A DNA stretch of 33,609 nt, taken from positions 1-33,609 of the forward strand of contig SYOX01000134.1 of assembly GCA_005804885.1 (NCBI GenBank). The letters run 5' to 3'. Within the stretch, counting starts at the first letter, position 1; each line of letters opens with the position of its first letter. The notes beneath the pieces were generated by a model. That model ran no database searches. It was given only the letters and a program-made list of their open reading frames with translations, and was not told where the DNA came from. This document shows positions 17,133 to 25,262 of the stretch, in pieces. Made by a program: the position numbers and the translations under genes. This stretch comes from Pseudomonadota bacterium (GTDB taxonomy: Bacteria; Myxococcota_A; Bradymonadia; Bradymonadales; GCA-2716585).

Positions 17133-17223
17133 CAGTGGTAAAGTGGCGCCGACACGACGGATCAACGCGCGAGGAGCCTGACGCGCTCAGGTTCGCCGCG
17201 ATCAGGGGAGGGTGAGGATCGCC

Positions 17224-17802
17224 ATGAACGACACGACGCTCGAAGGCAAGCTCGCCGGGATCGTGGCGGCGACGCCGTGGCTCATGCGGGCGCTCGTCGC
17301 GGCGCGCGCGCTTGGGCTGCCGCAGTGGTGTGTCGGCGCCGGCGCCGTCCGCAATGCCGCCTGGGACGCGCTCTACGGCCTCGGCAGGCCCTCGGCGCTC
17401 TCCGACGTCGACGTGGCCTTCTTTGATCCCTCCGATCTGTCGACGGCCCGCGACCGCGCGCTCGAAGAGCGGCTCCAGCGCGACGCGCCCGAGTTCTCGT
17501 GGGACGTCAACAACCAGGCCGGGGTCCACCTTTGGACCAAGGACGCCTTCGGCCACCCTGTCGAGCCGCTGGTAAGCGTCGAGGACGCCATCGCCTCGTG
17601 GCCGGAGACAGCCACCGCCGTCGCCGCCCGCTTGAGGGATGACGACACGATCCAGATCATCGCGCCGCTCGGCCTCATCGATCTCTTCGACGGGGTGATC
17701 CGGCGCAACGCGCCTCGTGTCGGCGTGGAGACCTACCGCCGCCGCGTCGCCCAGAAGCGCTACGCGGAGCGCTGGCCGAAGATCCGCATCATCGCCGAGT
17801 AG
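17224..17802 (+). CDS. Nucleotidyltransferase-fold family protein (DUF925/NTP_transf_6-like)
   Basis: A 192-aa cytoplasmic protein matching the DUF925 family of predicted nucleotidyltransferases. Visible hallmarks are WCVGAGAVRNAAWDALYG (about 36-53), followed by the acidic pair SDVDVAFFD. Then come SWDVNNQAGVHLW and the C-terminal segment YRRRVAQKRYAERWPKI. The family has the Pol-beta fold active-site layout, but its substrate is not established. ATG 17224 is chosen because GAGGA lies 5 bases upstream; GTG 17212, four codons earlier, sits almost on its own purine run. The gene is divergent from the kinase and convergent with the TPR protein, so no operon partner is seen. Confidence 0.82.
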   Translation: MNDTTLEGKLAGIVAATPWLMRALVAARALGLPQWCVGAGAVRNAAWDALYGLGRPSALSDVDVAFFDPSDLSTARDRALEERLQRDAPEFSWDVNNQAGVHLWTKDAFGHPVEPLVSVEDAIASWPETATAVAARLRDDDTIQIIAPLGLIDLFDGVIRRNAPRVGVETYRRRVAQKRYAERWPKIRIIAE

Positions 17803-17824
17803 CCGGCGCGGGGCAGTCGGGCGC

Positions 17825-17967
17825 CGCGCTTCCCTTCGCGCGGGATCGCGGCCGCGAAGCGTGGAACGCAGAACAGCTCGACACGCGCCTCCCCTCGCGC
17901 GGGATCGCGTCATTTTCCGGAGAGGGATTGCTGGGGCTTCACGCGCCTCCCCTCGCGGCGGATCGCG
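17825..17967. repeat. Three spaced 26-bp direct repeats
   Basis: Copies at 17825-17850, 17884-17909 and 17942-17967 share the core CGCGCCTCCCCTCGCG followed by a GGATCGCG end, with 1-2 differences each. Intervening segments are 33 and 32 bases and unrelated to one another. They sit between two convergent genes (17802 and 18027), and no cas gene is present. An AT-rich stretch (TCTTTTATTTG, about 18007-18017) follows. Confidence 0.8.
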
Positions 17968-18026
17968 GAGGGCCACGATAGATCAAGCCAACCCATTGTA
18001 ATCACTGTCTTTTATTTGTCCGAATG

Positions 18027-20639
18027 TCAGGGCGGGGAGAGGTCGGCGAGCGCCTTGGCGATGGCGGCCTGGAGGGGGGCGAGCTCCAGCGGGGACTGGG
18101 CCTGTGCGGCCTTGAGGATCTGCCCGGTCTGGGCGTCGACGAGGCGGAGGTCGAGTCGGAGGGCGCCGTCGAACTCGGCGACATTGCCGAGGATGAGGCG
18201 CCTGGCGCCGGCGAGCTTGCCGATCTTGACGGCGGTGGCGCGGTCGACGTGGCCGCCGCGCTGGAGTTTTTGTTCGGCCAGGAGGTCATCGAGGCGGTCG
18301 CGCTCGACGACGGCGAGGCCGCGGTTGACGGCGGCGGTGGTGAGCATGGCGGCGATCATCTCGCCGAGGCCGACGCGCTGGACGGCGCCGCCGCCGGTGG
18401 TCAGCGTCATGATCGCGACGGTGTCGCCGCTGGGTGGGGCCTGGGCGGCTCTGGCGCCGCCGAGGTCGTCGAGCTGGAAGCGCAGCAGCGGGTCATCGGG
18501 GGCCTTGGAGAGGGCTGTGAAGACCTGCTTGAGCGCGTCCTCGCGGCGGTCGAGCTGGGCGTAGGCCAGGGCGAGGTTGGAGAGGTGGGCGGTGTCGGCG
18601 GGCTGGGCGCTGTGGGCCTTGACGAGGGCCTCGATGGCGAGCTGCGCCAGCCCGCGGCGCAGGTAGGCGACGCCGAGCCCGGCCTGGATCTGGGGGTCAT
18701 CGGGGGGGCCCATCGAGGCGGCCTGTGTCCAGGTGATGATGCCCTCGTTGAGCGCGCCGGTTTCGACCTGGAGGCGGGCCTTGAGGATCAGGGCGGGTCG
18801 GGTGGGCTCGGCCTTGGAGAGGGCGGCGAGGGCCTCCTCGGGGCGGCCGGAGACTCTGAGGAGCTCGGCTTGCCAGAGGGCGGCGCGCTGAGGTGAGAGT
18901 CGAGGGCGAGCGCTGGACAGCAGCGCCTTCATGGCCTCGGCGTCGCCGCGGGCTGCGTGGAGGTCGAAGAGCTCGGGGTAGTCGGCGGCGTCGGCCGAGC
19001 CCGCCTCGACGATCTTCTGGAGCGCCTCGAGCTGGTCAAGGAAGGTGGCCTTGTCGTCTGCGCGCAGGGCGACGAGGGCGGCGGCGTGGCGGATCAGGCC
19101 CGAGGCGGGGTGGGCCTGGGTCAGCGCCAGGGCCTCCTTGAGGGCGCCGAGGGCGACGGGCGTGTCGGGGCGCATGACGTTGACGATGGCGCCCTTGACC
19201 TCGCGGCTGGCCCATCGGCGCAAGATGCGGGCGCGGGCCTCGGCCCCGAGGCGGGCGATCGTCACCTGCTCGGCCTTGGGGGCGCCTTGGGCGTCGGCGC
19301 GCTCGTCGGCGAGCTTGATGGCGGCCTCCCACCAGCCGGCGGCGATCATGTTTTCAAGCTGGGCGACCATGGCGGCGCCGTCCTTCGGGTGGCTCTGGAG
19401 CCAGAGATCCCAGGCGCGGTGGGCCTGGAGGGGAGACTTCGACCGCATCGCGGCCTCGGCGGCCGCGCGGGCCTTGTCGGGGGCGAGGTCGCGGCGACGG
19501 GCGAAGAGCTTGACCTCGCCGTTGAGGCGCTCGACCGTCACCAGGGCCTCGCCGCCGCCGAGCACCCGCGCGGTCAGCAGGACCTGGAAGGCGTAGGGGC
19601 CGACGCCGGGCTCGACGAGGCTTGAGCGAGGGTTCAGGGGCGTGCCATTGCGCAGCGCCGAGGCGATCCGGTCGCCCTCGAAGATCAGGACGTGGTTGTT
19701 GAAGGTGAACCAGGTCAACTTGCCGCGCTGGGCGCATTGCTGGACCGTGACGAGGCCCAGCGCCTTGACGAACTCGCCGTCCTTGATCGCGTCGTACTTG
19801 AGGCCCCATAAGGCCTTGATCGGCAACAGGTCCTTGTCCAGCAGCGCGAGGGCCACGTCAAAGCCGCCGTAGTTGTTGAGCACGGCCAGGGGGCGCTGGA
19901 GATCGTCGGCGCCGCATATCTTCGCCGGCTCGTCGGGCTTGCGGTCGACGGCGATCTTCATCATCCCCTGACGCTGGGCCTTGAAGGTCGGGTCCAGGCG
20001 CCAGAAGATCATGGGCCACGTCTGGGCGACGATCACGCCGCCTGCGCCGTCGCTGTAAGTCTGACAGACCTGCTCCAGCTCCAGGCCGCGCGTGGGGATC
20101 GGCTCCATCTGGCCTGCGGCGGTCAGGCGCTTGAGGGACTTGCTCTGGAAGTCGCAGTAGATCAGCCCGTCGCTGGCGTCGCGCGCGGCCTCTCCGAAGG
20201 CCCAGACGGGGGACTCGATGGGGTCGTAGCGGGAGCGATCCAGGCGGCCCTGGGCGTCAAAGGCGAGCCCCTCGGCGTCGGAGGTGATCAGCGTGCCGCC
20301 CTTGGCGTCGTCGCTCCAGCCCATCGGGTTCAGGGGGCCAGCGATGGACAGCGGCGAGGTCATCTTGAGGGGCTTGAAGGTCAGGACGTGGACGAAGTCG
20401 CCGTCGGCGTCGATGGGCGGCGGATCGGCGGCCTGCGCCGGGGCGCCCCACGCGACGATCAGGGTCAGCGCGGCCGACAGCGACGCCGCGATCTTGATCG
20501 CCGCGATGATCGCGGCCGAAGGCGACAGGGAAAGCGGGGCCAGGCTCGACGACAACAAGATCCGCAGCGATGACGGGGCTGGAGACGAGATCCGCGGCGG
20601 CGACGGGGATGGAGGCGAGATCGAAGGGGGGCTGGTCAT
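18027..20639 (-). CDS. Exported TPR protein with C-terminal CsgG/FlgO-like domain
   Basis: An 870-aa exported protein. The N-terminus has a long Ser/Pro-rich leader, then a hydrophobic stretch IIAAIKIAASLSAALTLIVA and a cleavage-like APAQA. Residues about 75-420 are beta-rich with repeated WAF/WLD-like strands, perhaps a propeller-like fold (LITSDAEGLAFDAQGRLDR, GLIYCDFQSKSLKRL). Residues about 420-710 are TPR-like helices (PEEALAALSKAEPTRPALIL, LAIEALVKAHSAQPADTAHL). The last 140 residues repeat the CsgG-like fold of the gene at 13711: AVVERDRLDDLLAEQKL, VDRATAVKIGKLAGARRLILG and LRLVDAQTGQIL. The start is uncertain: ATG 20639 has no Shine-Dalgarno site and the leader is unusually long, so translation may be coupled to the acyl-CoA dehydrogenase gene ending 29 bases upstream. 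A cell-envelope role is inferred. Confidence 0.75.
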   Translation of the reverse strand: MTSPPSISPPSPSPPRISSPAPSSLRILLSSSLAPLSLSPSAAIIAAIKIAASLSAALTLIVAWGAPAQAADPPPIDADGDFVHVLTFKPLKMTSPLSIAGPLNPMGWSDDAKGGTLITSDAEGLAFDAQGRLDRSRYDPIESPVWAFGEAARDASDGLIYCDFQSKSLKRLTAAGQMEPIPTRGLELEQVCQTYSDGAGGVIVAQTWPMIFWRLDPTFKAQRQGMMKIAVDRKPDEPAKICGADDLQRPLAVLNNYGGFDVALALLDKDLLPIKALWGLKYDAIKDGEFVKALGLVTVQQCAQRGKLTWFTFNNHVLIFEGDRIASALRNGTPLNPRSSLVEPGVGPYAFQVLLTARVLGGGEALVTVERLNGEVKLFARRRDLAPDKARAAAEAAMRSKSPLQAHRAWDLWLQSHPKDGAAMVAQLENMIAAGWWEAAIKLADERADAQGAPKAEQVTIARLGAEARARILRRWASREVKGAIVNVMRPDTPVALGALKEALALTQAHPASGLIRHAAALVALRADDKATFLDQLEALQKIVEAGSADAADYPELFDLHAARGDAEAMKALLSSARPRLSPQRAALWQAELLRVSGRPEEALAALSKAEPTRPALILKARLQVETGALNEGIITWTQAASMGPPDDPQIQAGLGVAYLRRGLAQLAIEALVKAHSAQPADTAHLSNLALAYAQLDRREDALKQVFTALSKAPDDPLLRFQLDDLGGARAAQAPPSGDTVAIMTLTTGGGAVQRVGLGEMIAAMLTTAAVNRGLAVVERDRLDDLLAEQKLQRGGHVDRATAVKIGKLAGARRLILGNVAEFDGALRLDLRLVDAQTGQILKAAQAQSPLELAPLQAAIAKALADLSPP

Positions 20640-20668
20640 GAGGGGACCGGGGCGAGGGTGAGGGGAGG

Positions 20669-21859
20669 TCAGAAGCGGCCGAGGTTGTGGATCAGGCGTT
20701 TTGCGATGACGATACGCTGGATCTGGCCGGTGCCTTCGAAGATGTCGTAGACCTTGACGTCGCGGAAGAGTTTTTCGACGAGGAGGTCGCCGGTGACCCC
20801 GGAGGCGGCCATGAGCTGAAGGGCGCGGCGGCAGGCGCGCTGGGCCACCGGCGGGGCGTAGGCCTTGGACATGGCCGCCTCGCGGGCGTTGGGCATCTGG
20901 TGATCGGCCATCCAGGCCGCCCGCCAGCACAGCAGCCGGGCGGCGTCCAGCTCCCGCTGGCTCTGGGCCAGCGCCGAGGCGATCCGCCTGTAGCGGGCAA
21001 TGGGGCGGCCCGTCATGTAGTGGGCCTTGAAGAAGTCCTGGCCGATCTCCAGCGCCGCGCGCCCGATCCCGACGGCCATCGAGGCGACCATGGGCCGGGT
21101 CGAGTCAAAGGTCTTCATCGCCCCGACGAAGCCCTCCTTGCGCGTGTAATAGTCCTCGCCGCCGAGCAGGTTCTCCTCGGGCACGCGGCAGTTCTCGAAG
21201 ATCAGCTCGGCCGTCTCAGAGGCCCGCAGGCCCATCTTCTCCTCGATGCGGCCGACCCGGAAGCCCGGCGTCCCGCGCTCGACCACGAAGGCCCGGTGGC
21301 CGGCCCGGCCCAGGGAGGGGTCGACGGTCGCGAAGCACACCACCCAGGCGGCCCTTGCGCCGTTGGTGATGAAGCACTTGGTGCCGTTGATCACCCACTG
21401 GTCGCCCTCCTTGCGGCAGGAGGCCCTGATCCCGGACACGTCCGAGCCGGCCCCAGGCTCGGTGAGCGCGTAGGCGCCCCAGCTCATCTCCTCCTCTTCG
21501 AAGATCGCGAAGAAGCGCGCCTTCTGCGCCTCGGTGCCCATGAAGCGCACCGGCGGGCCGCCGAGCCCTGGCCCCGGCACCGACAGGATCGCGGCCGGAT
21601 CGCCCCAGGCCAGCTCCTCGACGGCCAGCACCGCCATCCGGTTCGTCTCGCCGACCTTCTGGCCGCCCTCCTCGCGCTCGCGCTTGGAGAGGGCGCCGCC
21701 GGAGATCCCCGAGCGCTTCATCTTCAAGAGCAGATCGTCGGGGATCGCGTGGTCCCGGTCGGCCTGGAGGGAGATCGGCCGCATCTCGTGGCGCGCAAAC
21801 CACCGTATCATCTCGCGAATTTGGGACTGCGCCTGCGTCAACTCGAACTCGATGGCCAT
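20669..21859 (-). CDS. Acyl-CoA dehydrogenase (catalytically complete)
   Basis: A 396-aa flavoprotein catalysing alpha,beta-dehydrogenation of an acyl-CoA. It has the standard three-domain fold: helical N-domain, a central beta domain with YALTEPGAGSDVSGI (FAD/substrate loop) and WVINGTKCFITNGA, and the C-terminal helical domain ending VYDIFEGTGQIQRIVIAK. Glu375 is the usual catalytic base of short- and medium-chain enzymes. The length is typical (about 380-400 aa). It is the second gene of a minus-strand pair, 42 bases after another dehydrogenase, with the TPR protein gene 29 bases downstream. No CoA ligase, ETF or thiolase gene is in the window, so the substrate is unknown. Confidence 0.93.
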   Translation of the reverse strand: MAIEFELTQAQSQIREMIRWFARHEMRPISLQADRDHAIPDDLLLKMKRSGISGGALSKREREEGGQKVGETNRMAVLAVEELAWGDPAAILSVPGPGLGGPPVRFMGTEAQKARFFAIFEEEEMSWGAYALTEPGAGSDVSGIRASCRKEGDQWVINGTKCFITNGARAAWVVCFATVDPSLGRAGHRAFVVERGTPGFRVGRIEEKMGLRASETAELIFENCRVPEENLLGGEDYYTRKEGFVGAMKTFDSTRPMVASMAVGIGRAALEIGQDFFKAHYMTGRPIARYRRIASALAQSQRELDAARLLCWRAAWMADHQMPNAREAAMSKAYAPPVAQRACRRALQLMAASGVTGDLLVEKLFRDVKVYDIFEGTGQIQRIVIAKRLIHNLGRF

Positions 21860-21901
21860 CGCCCTGCCCCCCCGCTTCTCTTGAACTGGCCCCGACGCGC
21901 T

Positions 21902-23059
21902 CTACAGCAGCGGCGCCTGCGCGCCGTCTGCCTGCCCGAAGTCTCCCGCGTCGACGGGCTCTCCCAGCGCGACGCGGGTCAGGATCTCCTCGGCGGCCTC
22001 GGGCGTGACGCCGCACAGGCTCAAGGTCTGCTGATCGCGCATCCACTTCTCGACCGGGTGATCCTGGATGTAGCCGGCGCCGCCGAGGAGCTGGACGCCC
22101 TCGTCGCACACGCGCACGGCGGCCTCGTGGCACTGGAGCAGCGCGCCGACGACCTCCGAGATGGCCAGCTTGCCGCTGTCGCGGGCGGCGGCGGCCCGCC
22201 AGAGCATCCATCGGCCGGCGTCGATGGCCATCGCCGCGTCGGCCAGCGCGAAGGCGACGGCCTGGAAGTGCGCCACGGGCTTGCCGAAGGCCTCGCGCTC
22301 CTGGGTGTAGGTCAGCGCCACCTCGTGCGCGGCGCGCGCGGCGCCCAGATGCAGCGCCGCCGCGTGGATCGCCACGTCCAGCCAGGCGCCGAGCAGCGCG
22401 TCGGGCTGCCCGGCCACCGCCGCCGCGTCGATCTGGACCCCTTCGAAGCGCACCGCCGCCGTCGGCGTGGCCGCCAGCCCCAGCTTCCAGGCGCGCGCCT
22501 CGATCACGACCCCCGGCGCGTCCGCCGCCACGATCACCCAGGACGGCCCCCTGCCCTCCAGCGCCGCGGCGACCACCAGGTAGCCCGCCAGCGGCGCGCG
22601 CTCGACGGCGATCTTGCGCCCCTCAAGGCGCCAGCCGCCCTCGACGGCCCGACCTGTGAGCGGCGCGGCGGGATCGTCGGCCAGGGCCGTCGCCCCGCAC
22701 CAGCCGGCGCGCTCGGCGTAGGGGGCGAGCCACCGATCCTGCTGCGCCGCGTCGCCGAGCCGCCCGACGAAGATCGCCGCCGGCTCCAGCCCCGGCAGCG
22801 CCCAGGCGGCGGCCACGTCCCCGACGGCCAGCTCCTCGACGGCCAGCGCCGTCGTCAACAGCCCGAGCGCCGCCCCGCCGACGCGCTCGGGCAGGTTCAG
22901 CCCCGAGAGCCCCACGGCGGCCCAGGACGACAGCGCCGCCTCCGGCAGCCGCCCGGCCGCCTCGACGGCCCGAAGCTGCGGGCGCAACACCTCGCGCGCA
23001 AACTGCCGCGCCGTCTGCTGAATCAGCGTCTGATCCTCGCTCAAGCCGAAGTCGATCAT
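21902..23059 (-). CDS. Acyl-CoA dehydrogenase-like subunit lacking the usual catalytic Glu
   Basis: A 385-aa acyl-CoA dehydrogenase-fold protein: FGLSEDQTLIQQTARQFA start, GLNLPERVGGAALGLL, a beta domain, then YTQEREAFGKPVAHFQAVAF and LLGGAGYIQDHPVEKWMRD in the C-domain. Where family members read YEGTS with a catalytic Glu, this protein reads SLCGVTPEA with Cys349 at or near that position. The central loop is degenerate too (CGATALADDPAAPLTG instead of TEPxAGSD). It is the promoter-proximal gene of a two-gene unit with a complete paralogue. By analogy with heteromeric mycobacterial FadE pairs, the two products may form one enzyme with a single active-site type. It may instead use a base elsewhere, as long-chain and isovaleryl enzymes do. 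Confidence 0.88.
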   Translation of the reverse strand: MIDFGLSEDQTLIQQTARQFAREVLRPQLRAVEAAGRLPEAALSSWAAVGLSGLNLPERVGGAALGLLTTALAVEELAVGDVAAAWALPGLEPAAIFVGRLGDAAQQDRWLAPYAERAGWCGATALADDPAAPLTGRAVEGGWRLEGRKIAVERAPLAGYLVVAAALEGRGPSWVIVAADAPGVVIEARAWKLGLAATPTAAVRFEGVQIDAAAVAGQPDALLGAWLDVAIHAAALHLGAARAAHEVALTYTQEREAFGKPVAHFQAVAFALADAAMAIDAGRWMLWRAAAARDSGKLAISEVVGALLQCHEAAVRVCDEGVQLLGGAGYIQDHPVEKWMRDQQTLSLCGVTPEAAEEILTRVALGEPVDAGDFGQADGAQAPLL

Positions 23060-23136
23060 GGCCTCGCGTCCCTAGCTCGTGACGTTCCGCCCGATTATGC
23101 CCCCGCGACCCCCCCTCGGCAACACCCCAGGCGAGG

Positions 23137-23311
23137 CGACTTCGTTGACGGTCACGTCGAGATCGGCGAATCGACTTCGTTGACGGGCACGTCGAGATCG
23201 GGGAGTCGACTTCGTTGATGGACAAGGGAAGATCGGCGAGTCGACTTCGTTGGCGGTCACGTCGAGATCAACGGGTCGGCTTCGTTGGGTGAGATCCGCA
23301 CGTTGACGGTC
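23137..23311. repeat. Left 35-bp tandem array (five units)
   Basis: CGACTTCGTTG-type words begin at 23137, 23172, 23207, 23242 and 23277, exactly 35 bases apart. Units have the form CGACTTCGTTGACGG, then G(G/T)CACGTCGAGATCGG and a short GA-rich end. The fifth is degenerate and leads into the hairpin module. Orientation is opposite to the array at 23584-23863. Confidence 0.93.
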
Positions 23312-23578
23312 CACCCGGGCTTGCGCCCGGGCCTACAATTTGTCCCGGGACGCCCCTGCGGGGCTGGCGACGGGGCGTCAACCTTCAAGCGACAGACCCT
23401 CTCAAGATCGTGTGATGTTTGCCTCCGAACCCCTGAACATCTCATCTGAGCTCAACAAGGGTGACACGCCCCACACACGCTGACACTCCGTCGCCAGCCC
23501 CGCCGGATGGCGGGGCGACCCGGGACAAAACCCAAGGCCCGGGCGCAAGCCCGGGTGGACCGTCAACGTGCGGATCTC
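23291..23578. repeat. Inverted pair of GC-rich double-hairpin modules around a 100-bp loop
   Basis: Positions 23291-23334 and 23535-23578 are perfect 44-bp reverse complements. Imperfect complementarity continues inward to 23380 and 23481, with a short insertion in the right copy. Each module contains hairpin A (CCCGGGC 23314-23320 with GCCCGGG 23325-23331), a linker CTACAATTTGTCCCGGG, and hairpin B (GCCCC 23352-23356 with GGGGC 23360-23364). The loop 23381-23480 is less GC-rich and shows no ORF with a start signal. The form recalls paired REP/BIME elements, but no RAYT transposase gene is in the window. Confidence 0.92.
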
Positions 23579-23583
23579 ATCAT

Positions 23584-23863
23584 CGAAGTCGACTCGTTGA
23601 TCTCGACGTGCCCGTCAACGAAGTCGACTCGCCGATCTCGACGTGCCCGTCAACGAAGTCGACTCGCCGATCCCTCCTTGCCCGTCAACGAAGTCGATTC
23701 GCCGATCTCCCCTTGTCCATCAACGAAGTCGACCCGTTGATCTCCCCTTGTCCATCAACGAAGTCGACTCGCCGATCTCGGCGTGTGCGTCATCGAAGTC
23801 GACTCGTCGATCTCAACGTGCGCGTCATCGAAGCCGACTTTGCGATCGCCCTGTGATCCTGAG
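23584..23863. repeat. Right 35-bp tandem array (eight units), inverted relative to the left array
   Basis: CGAAGTCGA-type words begin at 23584, 23619, 23654, 23689, 23724, 23759, 23794 and 23829, every 35 bases without exception. The consensus is CGAAGTCGACTCGCCGATC, then TCGACGTGCCCGTCAA. Variation is concentrated in the second half of the unit; the final unit is degenerate. The array ends about 70 bases before the start of the radical SAM gene, so it lies in that operon's 5' region. Confidence 0.95.
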
Positions 23864-23933
23864 CCTGTTGGCTTGATGCGCCCGGGCGATTCGGCGATCC
23901 TGCGTCGAGCGCGTGAACCGACAGGATGGCCCC

Positions 23934-25262
23934 ATGGATCTGAGCCCTGACGCCCCCTTGAGCCCGCTGGACGTGTCGCCCTATACGGCCTACGTCTACT
24001 CCTACCCCCACAAGACCGCCTACCGCGTCTTTGATCCCATCCCGATGCGGCAGGTCTGGAAAGACGAGCGCAAAGAGGCCCTCTTCCTCTACATCCATGT
24101 GCCTTTTTGCGAGATGCGCTGCGGCTTCTGCAACCTCTTCACCACCGTCCGGCCCGACGGCGACTTGATGGACGCCACCATCGACGCCGTCCGGAGGCAG
24201 GCGGCCCAGGCCAGAGAGGCCATCCCTGGGGCCACCTTCGCGCGCATGGCCATCGGCGGGGGCACGCCCACCTTCTTGAGCTGCGCCCAGCTTGAGGCCC
24301 TCTTCGAGATCGCCGAGGGCGTCATGGGCGCCAACCCGGCGGGAGTCCCCACCTCGGTCGAGGTGTCGCCGGAGACCGCGACGCCGGATAAACTCGAGAT
24401 ATTGCGGGCACATGGCGTGGATCGGGTCAGCATGGGGGTGCAGAGCTTCGAGCCGGACGAGGTCGACGCCATCAGCAGGCTCCAGCGCAATGAGCAGGTC
24501 CACCGCTCCCTTGAGGCGATGCGGCGGGCGGGCTTCGAGACCCTCAACGTCGATCTGATGTACGGGCTGCCGCACCAGACCCCGGCGAGCTGGCGTCGCT
24601 CGATCGAGGAGGCGCTGCGCTACTCTCCGGAGGAGATCTACCTCTACCCGCTCTATGTCCGGCCGCTGACGAGGATGGGGGCCTCGAAGCAGGACTGGGA
24701 CGACGAGCGGTTGAACTTCTATCGCCAGGGCCGCGATCTGTTGCTGGAGCGGGGGTATCGTCAGGTGTCGATGCGGATGTTCCGGGCCGCGCACGCGCCG
24801 AACGCGCAGGGGCCGGTCTATCGCTGTCAGGAGGACGGGATGGTGGGGCTGGGCTGCGGCGCGCGCTCGTACACCGACGGGCTGCACTACTCCAGCGAGT
24901 ACGCGGTGGGGCCTTCGGGCGTCAAGGCGATCCTGCGGGACTTCGTCGCCCGGACCGACGCCGAGTTCGCCGAGGTGCGCTACGGCTTCGCGCTGGACGA
25001 GGTGGAGCGTCGGCGGCGGCACGCGATCCTGTCTCTGCTCTCGGAGGAGGGGCTGTCGAGGGCCGACTGGCGCCGCCGCTTCGGGGGCGACCCGGTGGAG
25101 GCGCTGCCGCAGCTCGCGGCGCTGGCGCCGCTGGGGCTGGCCGAGGACGACGGGGCGGCGCTGAGGCTGACGGATGAGGGGATGGAGCGCTCGGACGCGA
25201 TCGGGCCGTGGCTCTTCTCCGAGCGCGTCGAGCGCCTGATGACCGACTACGAGGCCCGTTGA
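23934..25262 (+). CDS. STM4012 family radical SAM protein (HemW-like)
   Basis: A 442-aa radical SAM enzyme resembling the STM4012 family, related to HemN/HemW. The [4Fe-4S] motif CX3CX2C is Cys59, Cys63 and Cys66 in HVPFCEMRCGFC. Also visible are AIGGGTPTFL (SAM-binding Gly-rich), SVEVSPETATPDKLE, RVSMGVQSFEPDEV and VDLMYGLPHQT, all shared with HemW-like enzymes. A C-terminal winged-helix-like tail follows (HAILSLLSEEGLSRADWRRRF). ATG 23934 is chosen with AGGA seven bases upstream; GTG 23913 has no such site. It overlaps the next gene by one base (TGATG), so both are co-translated. The family occurs with STM4011-type partners in Salmonella and actinomycetes. Its reaction is unknown, and it is probably not a heme enzyme. 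Confidence 0.87.
   Translation: MDLSPDAPLSPLDVSPYTAYVYSYPHKTAYRVFDPIPMRQVWKDERKEALFLYIHVPFCEMRCGFCNLFTTVRPDGDLMDATIDAVRRQAAQAREAIPGATFARMAIGGGTPTFLSCAQLEALFEIAEGVMGANPAGVPTSVEVSPETATPDKLEILRAHGVDRVSMGVQSFEPDEVDAISRLQRNEQVHRSLEAMRRAGFETLNVDLMYGLPHQTPASWRRSIEEALRYSPEEIYLYPLYVRPLTRMGASKQDWDDERLNFYRQGRDLLLERGYRQVSMRMFRAAHAPNAQGPVYRCQEDGMVGLGCGARSYTDGLHYSSEYAVGPSGVKAILRDFVARTDAEFAEVRYGFALDEVERRRRHAILSLLSEEGLSRADWRRRFGGDPVEALPQLAALAPLGLAEDDGAALRLTDEGMERSDAIGPWLFSERVERLMTDYEAR

Noticed and set aside
20687..23218. Plus-strand open frame of 843 codons opposite the two acyl-CoA dehydrogenases
   Set aside because: Both dehydrogenases are clear on the minus strand; the plus translation has no recognisable motif.
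23137..23863. CRISPR array
   Set aside because: Units are contiguous with no unique spacers, vary internally, exist in both orientations, and no cas genes are present.
23461..23876. Frames translating the 35-bp array into Ser/Thr/Lys/Arg-rich repeats
   Set aside because: 35 is not a multiple of three, so each unit shifts frame; no start or ribosome site, and three frames are equally open.
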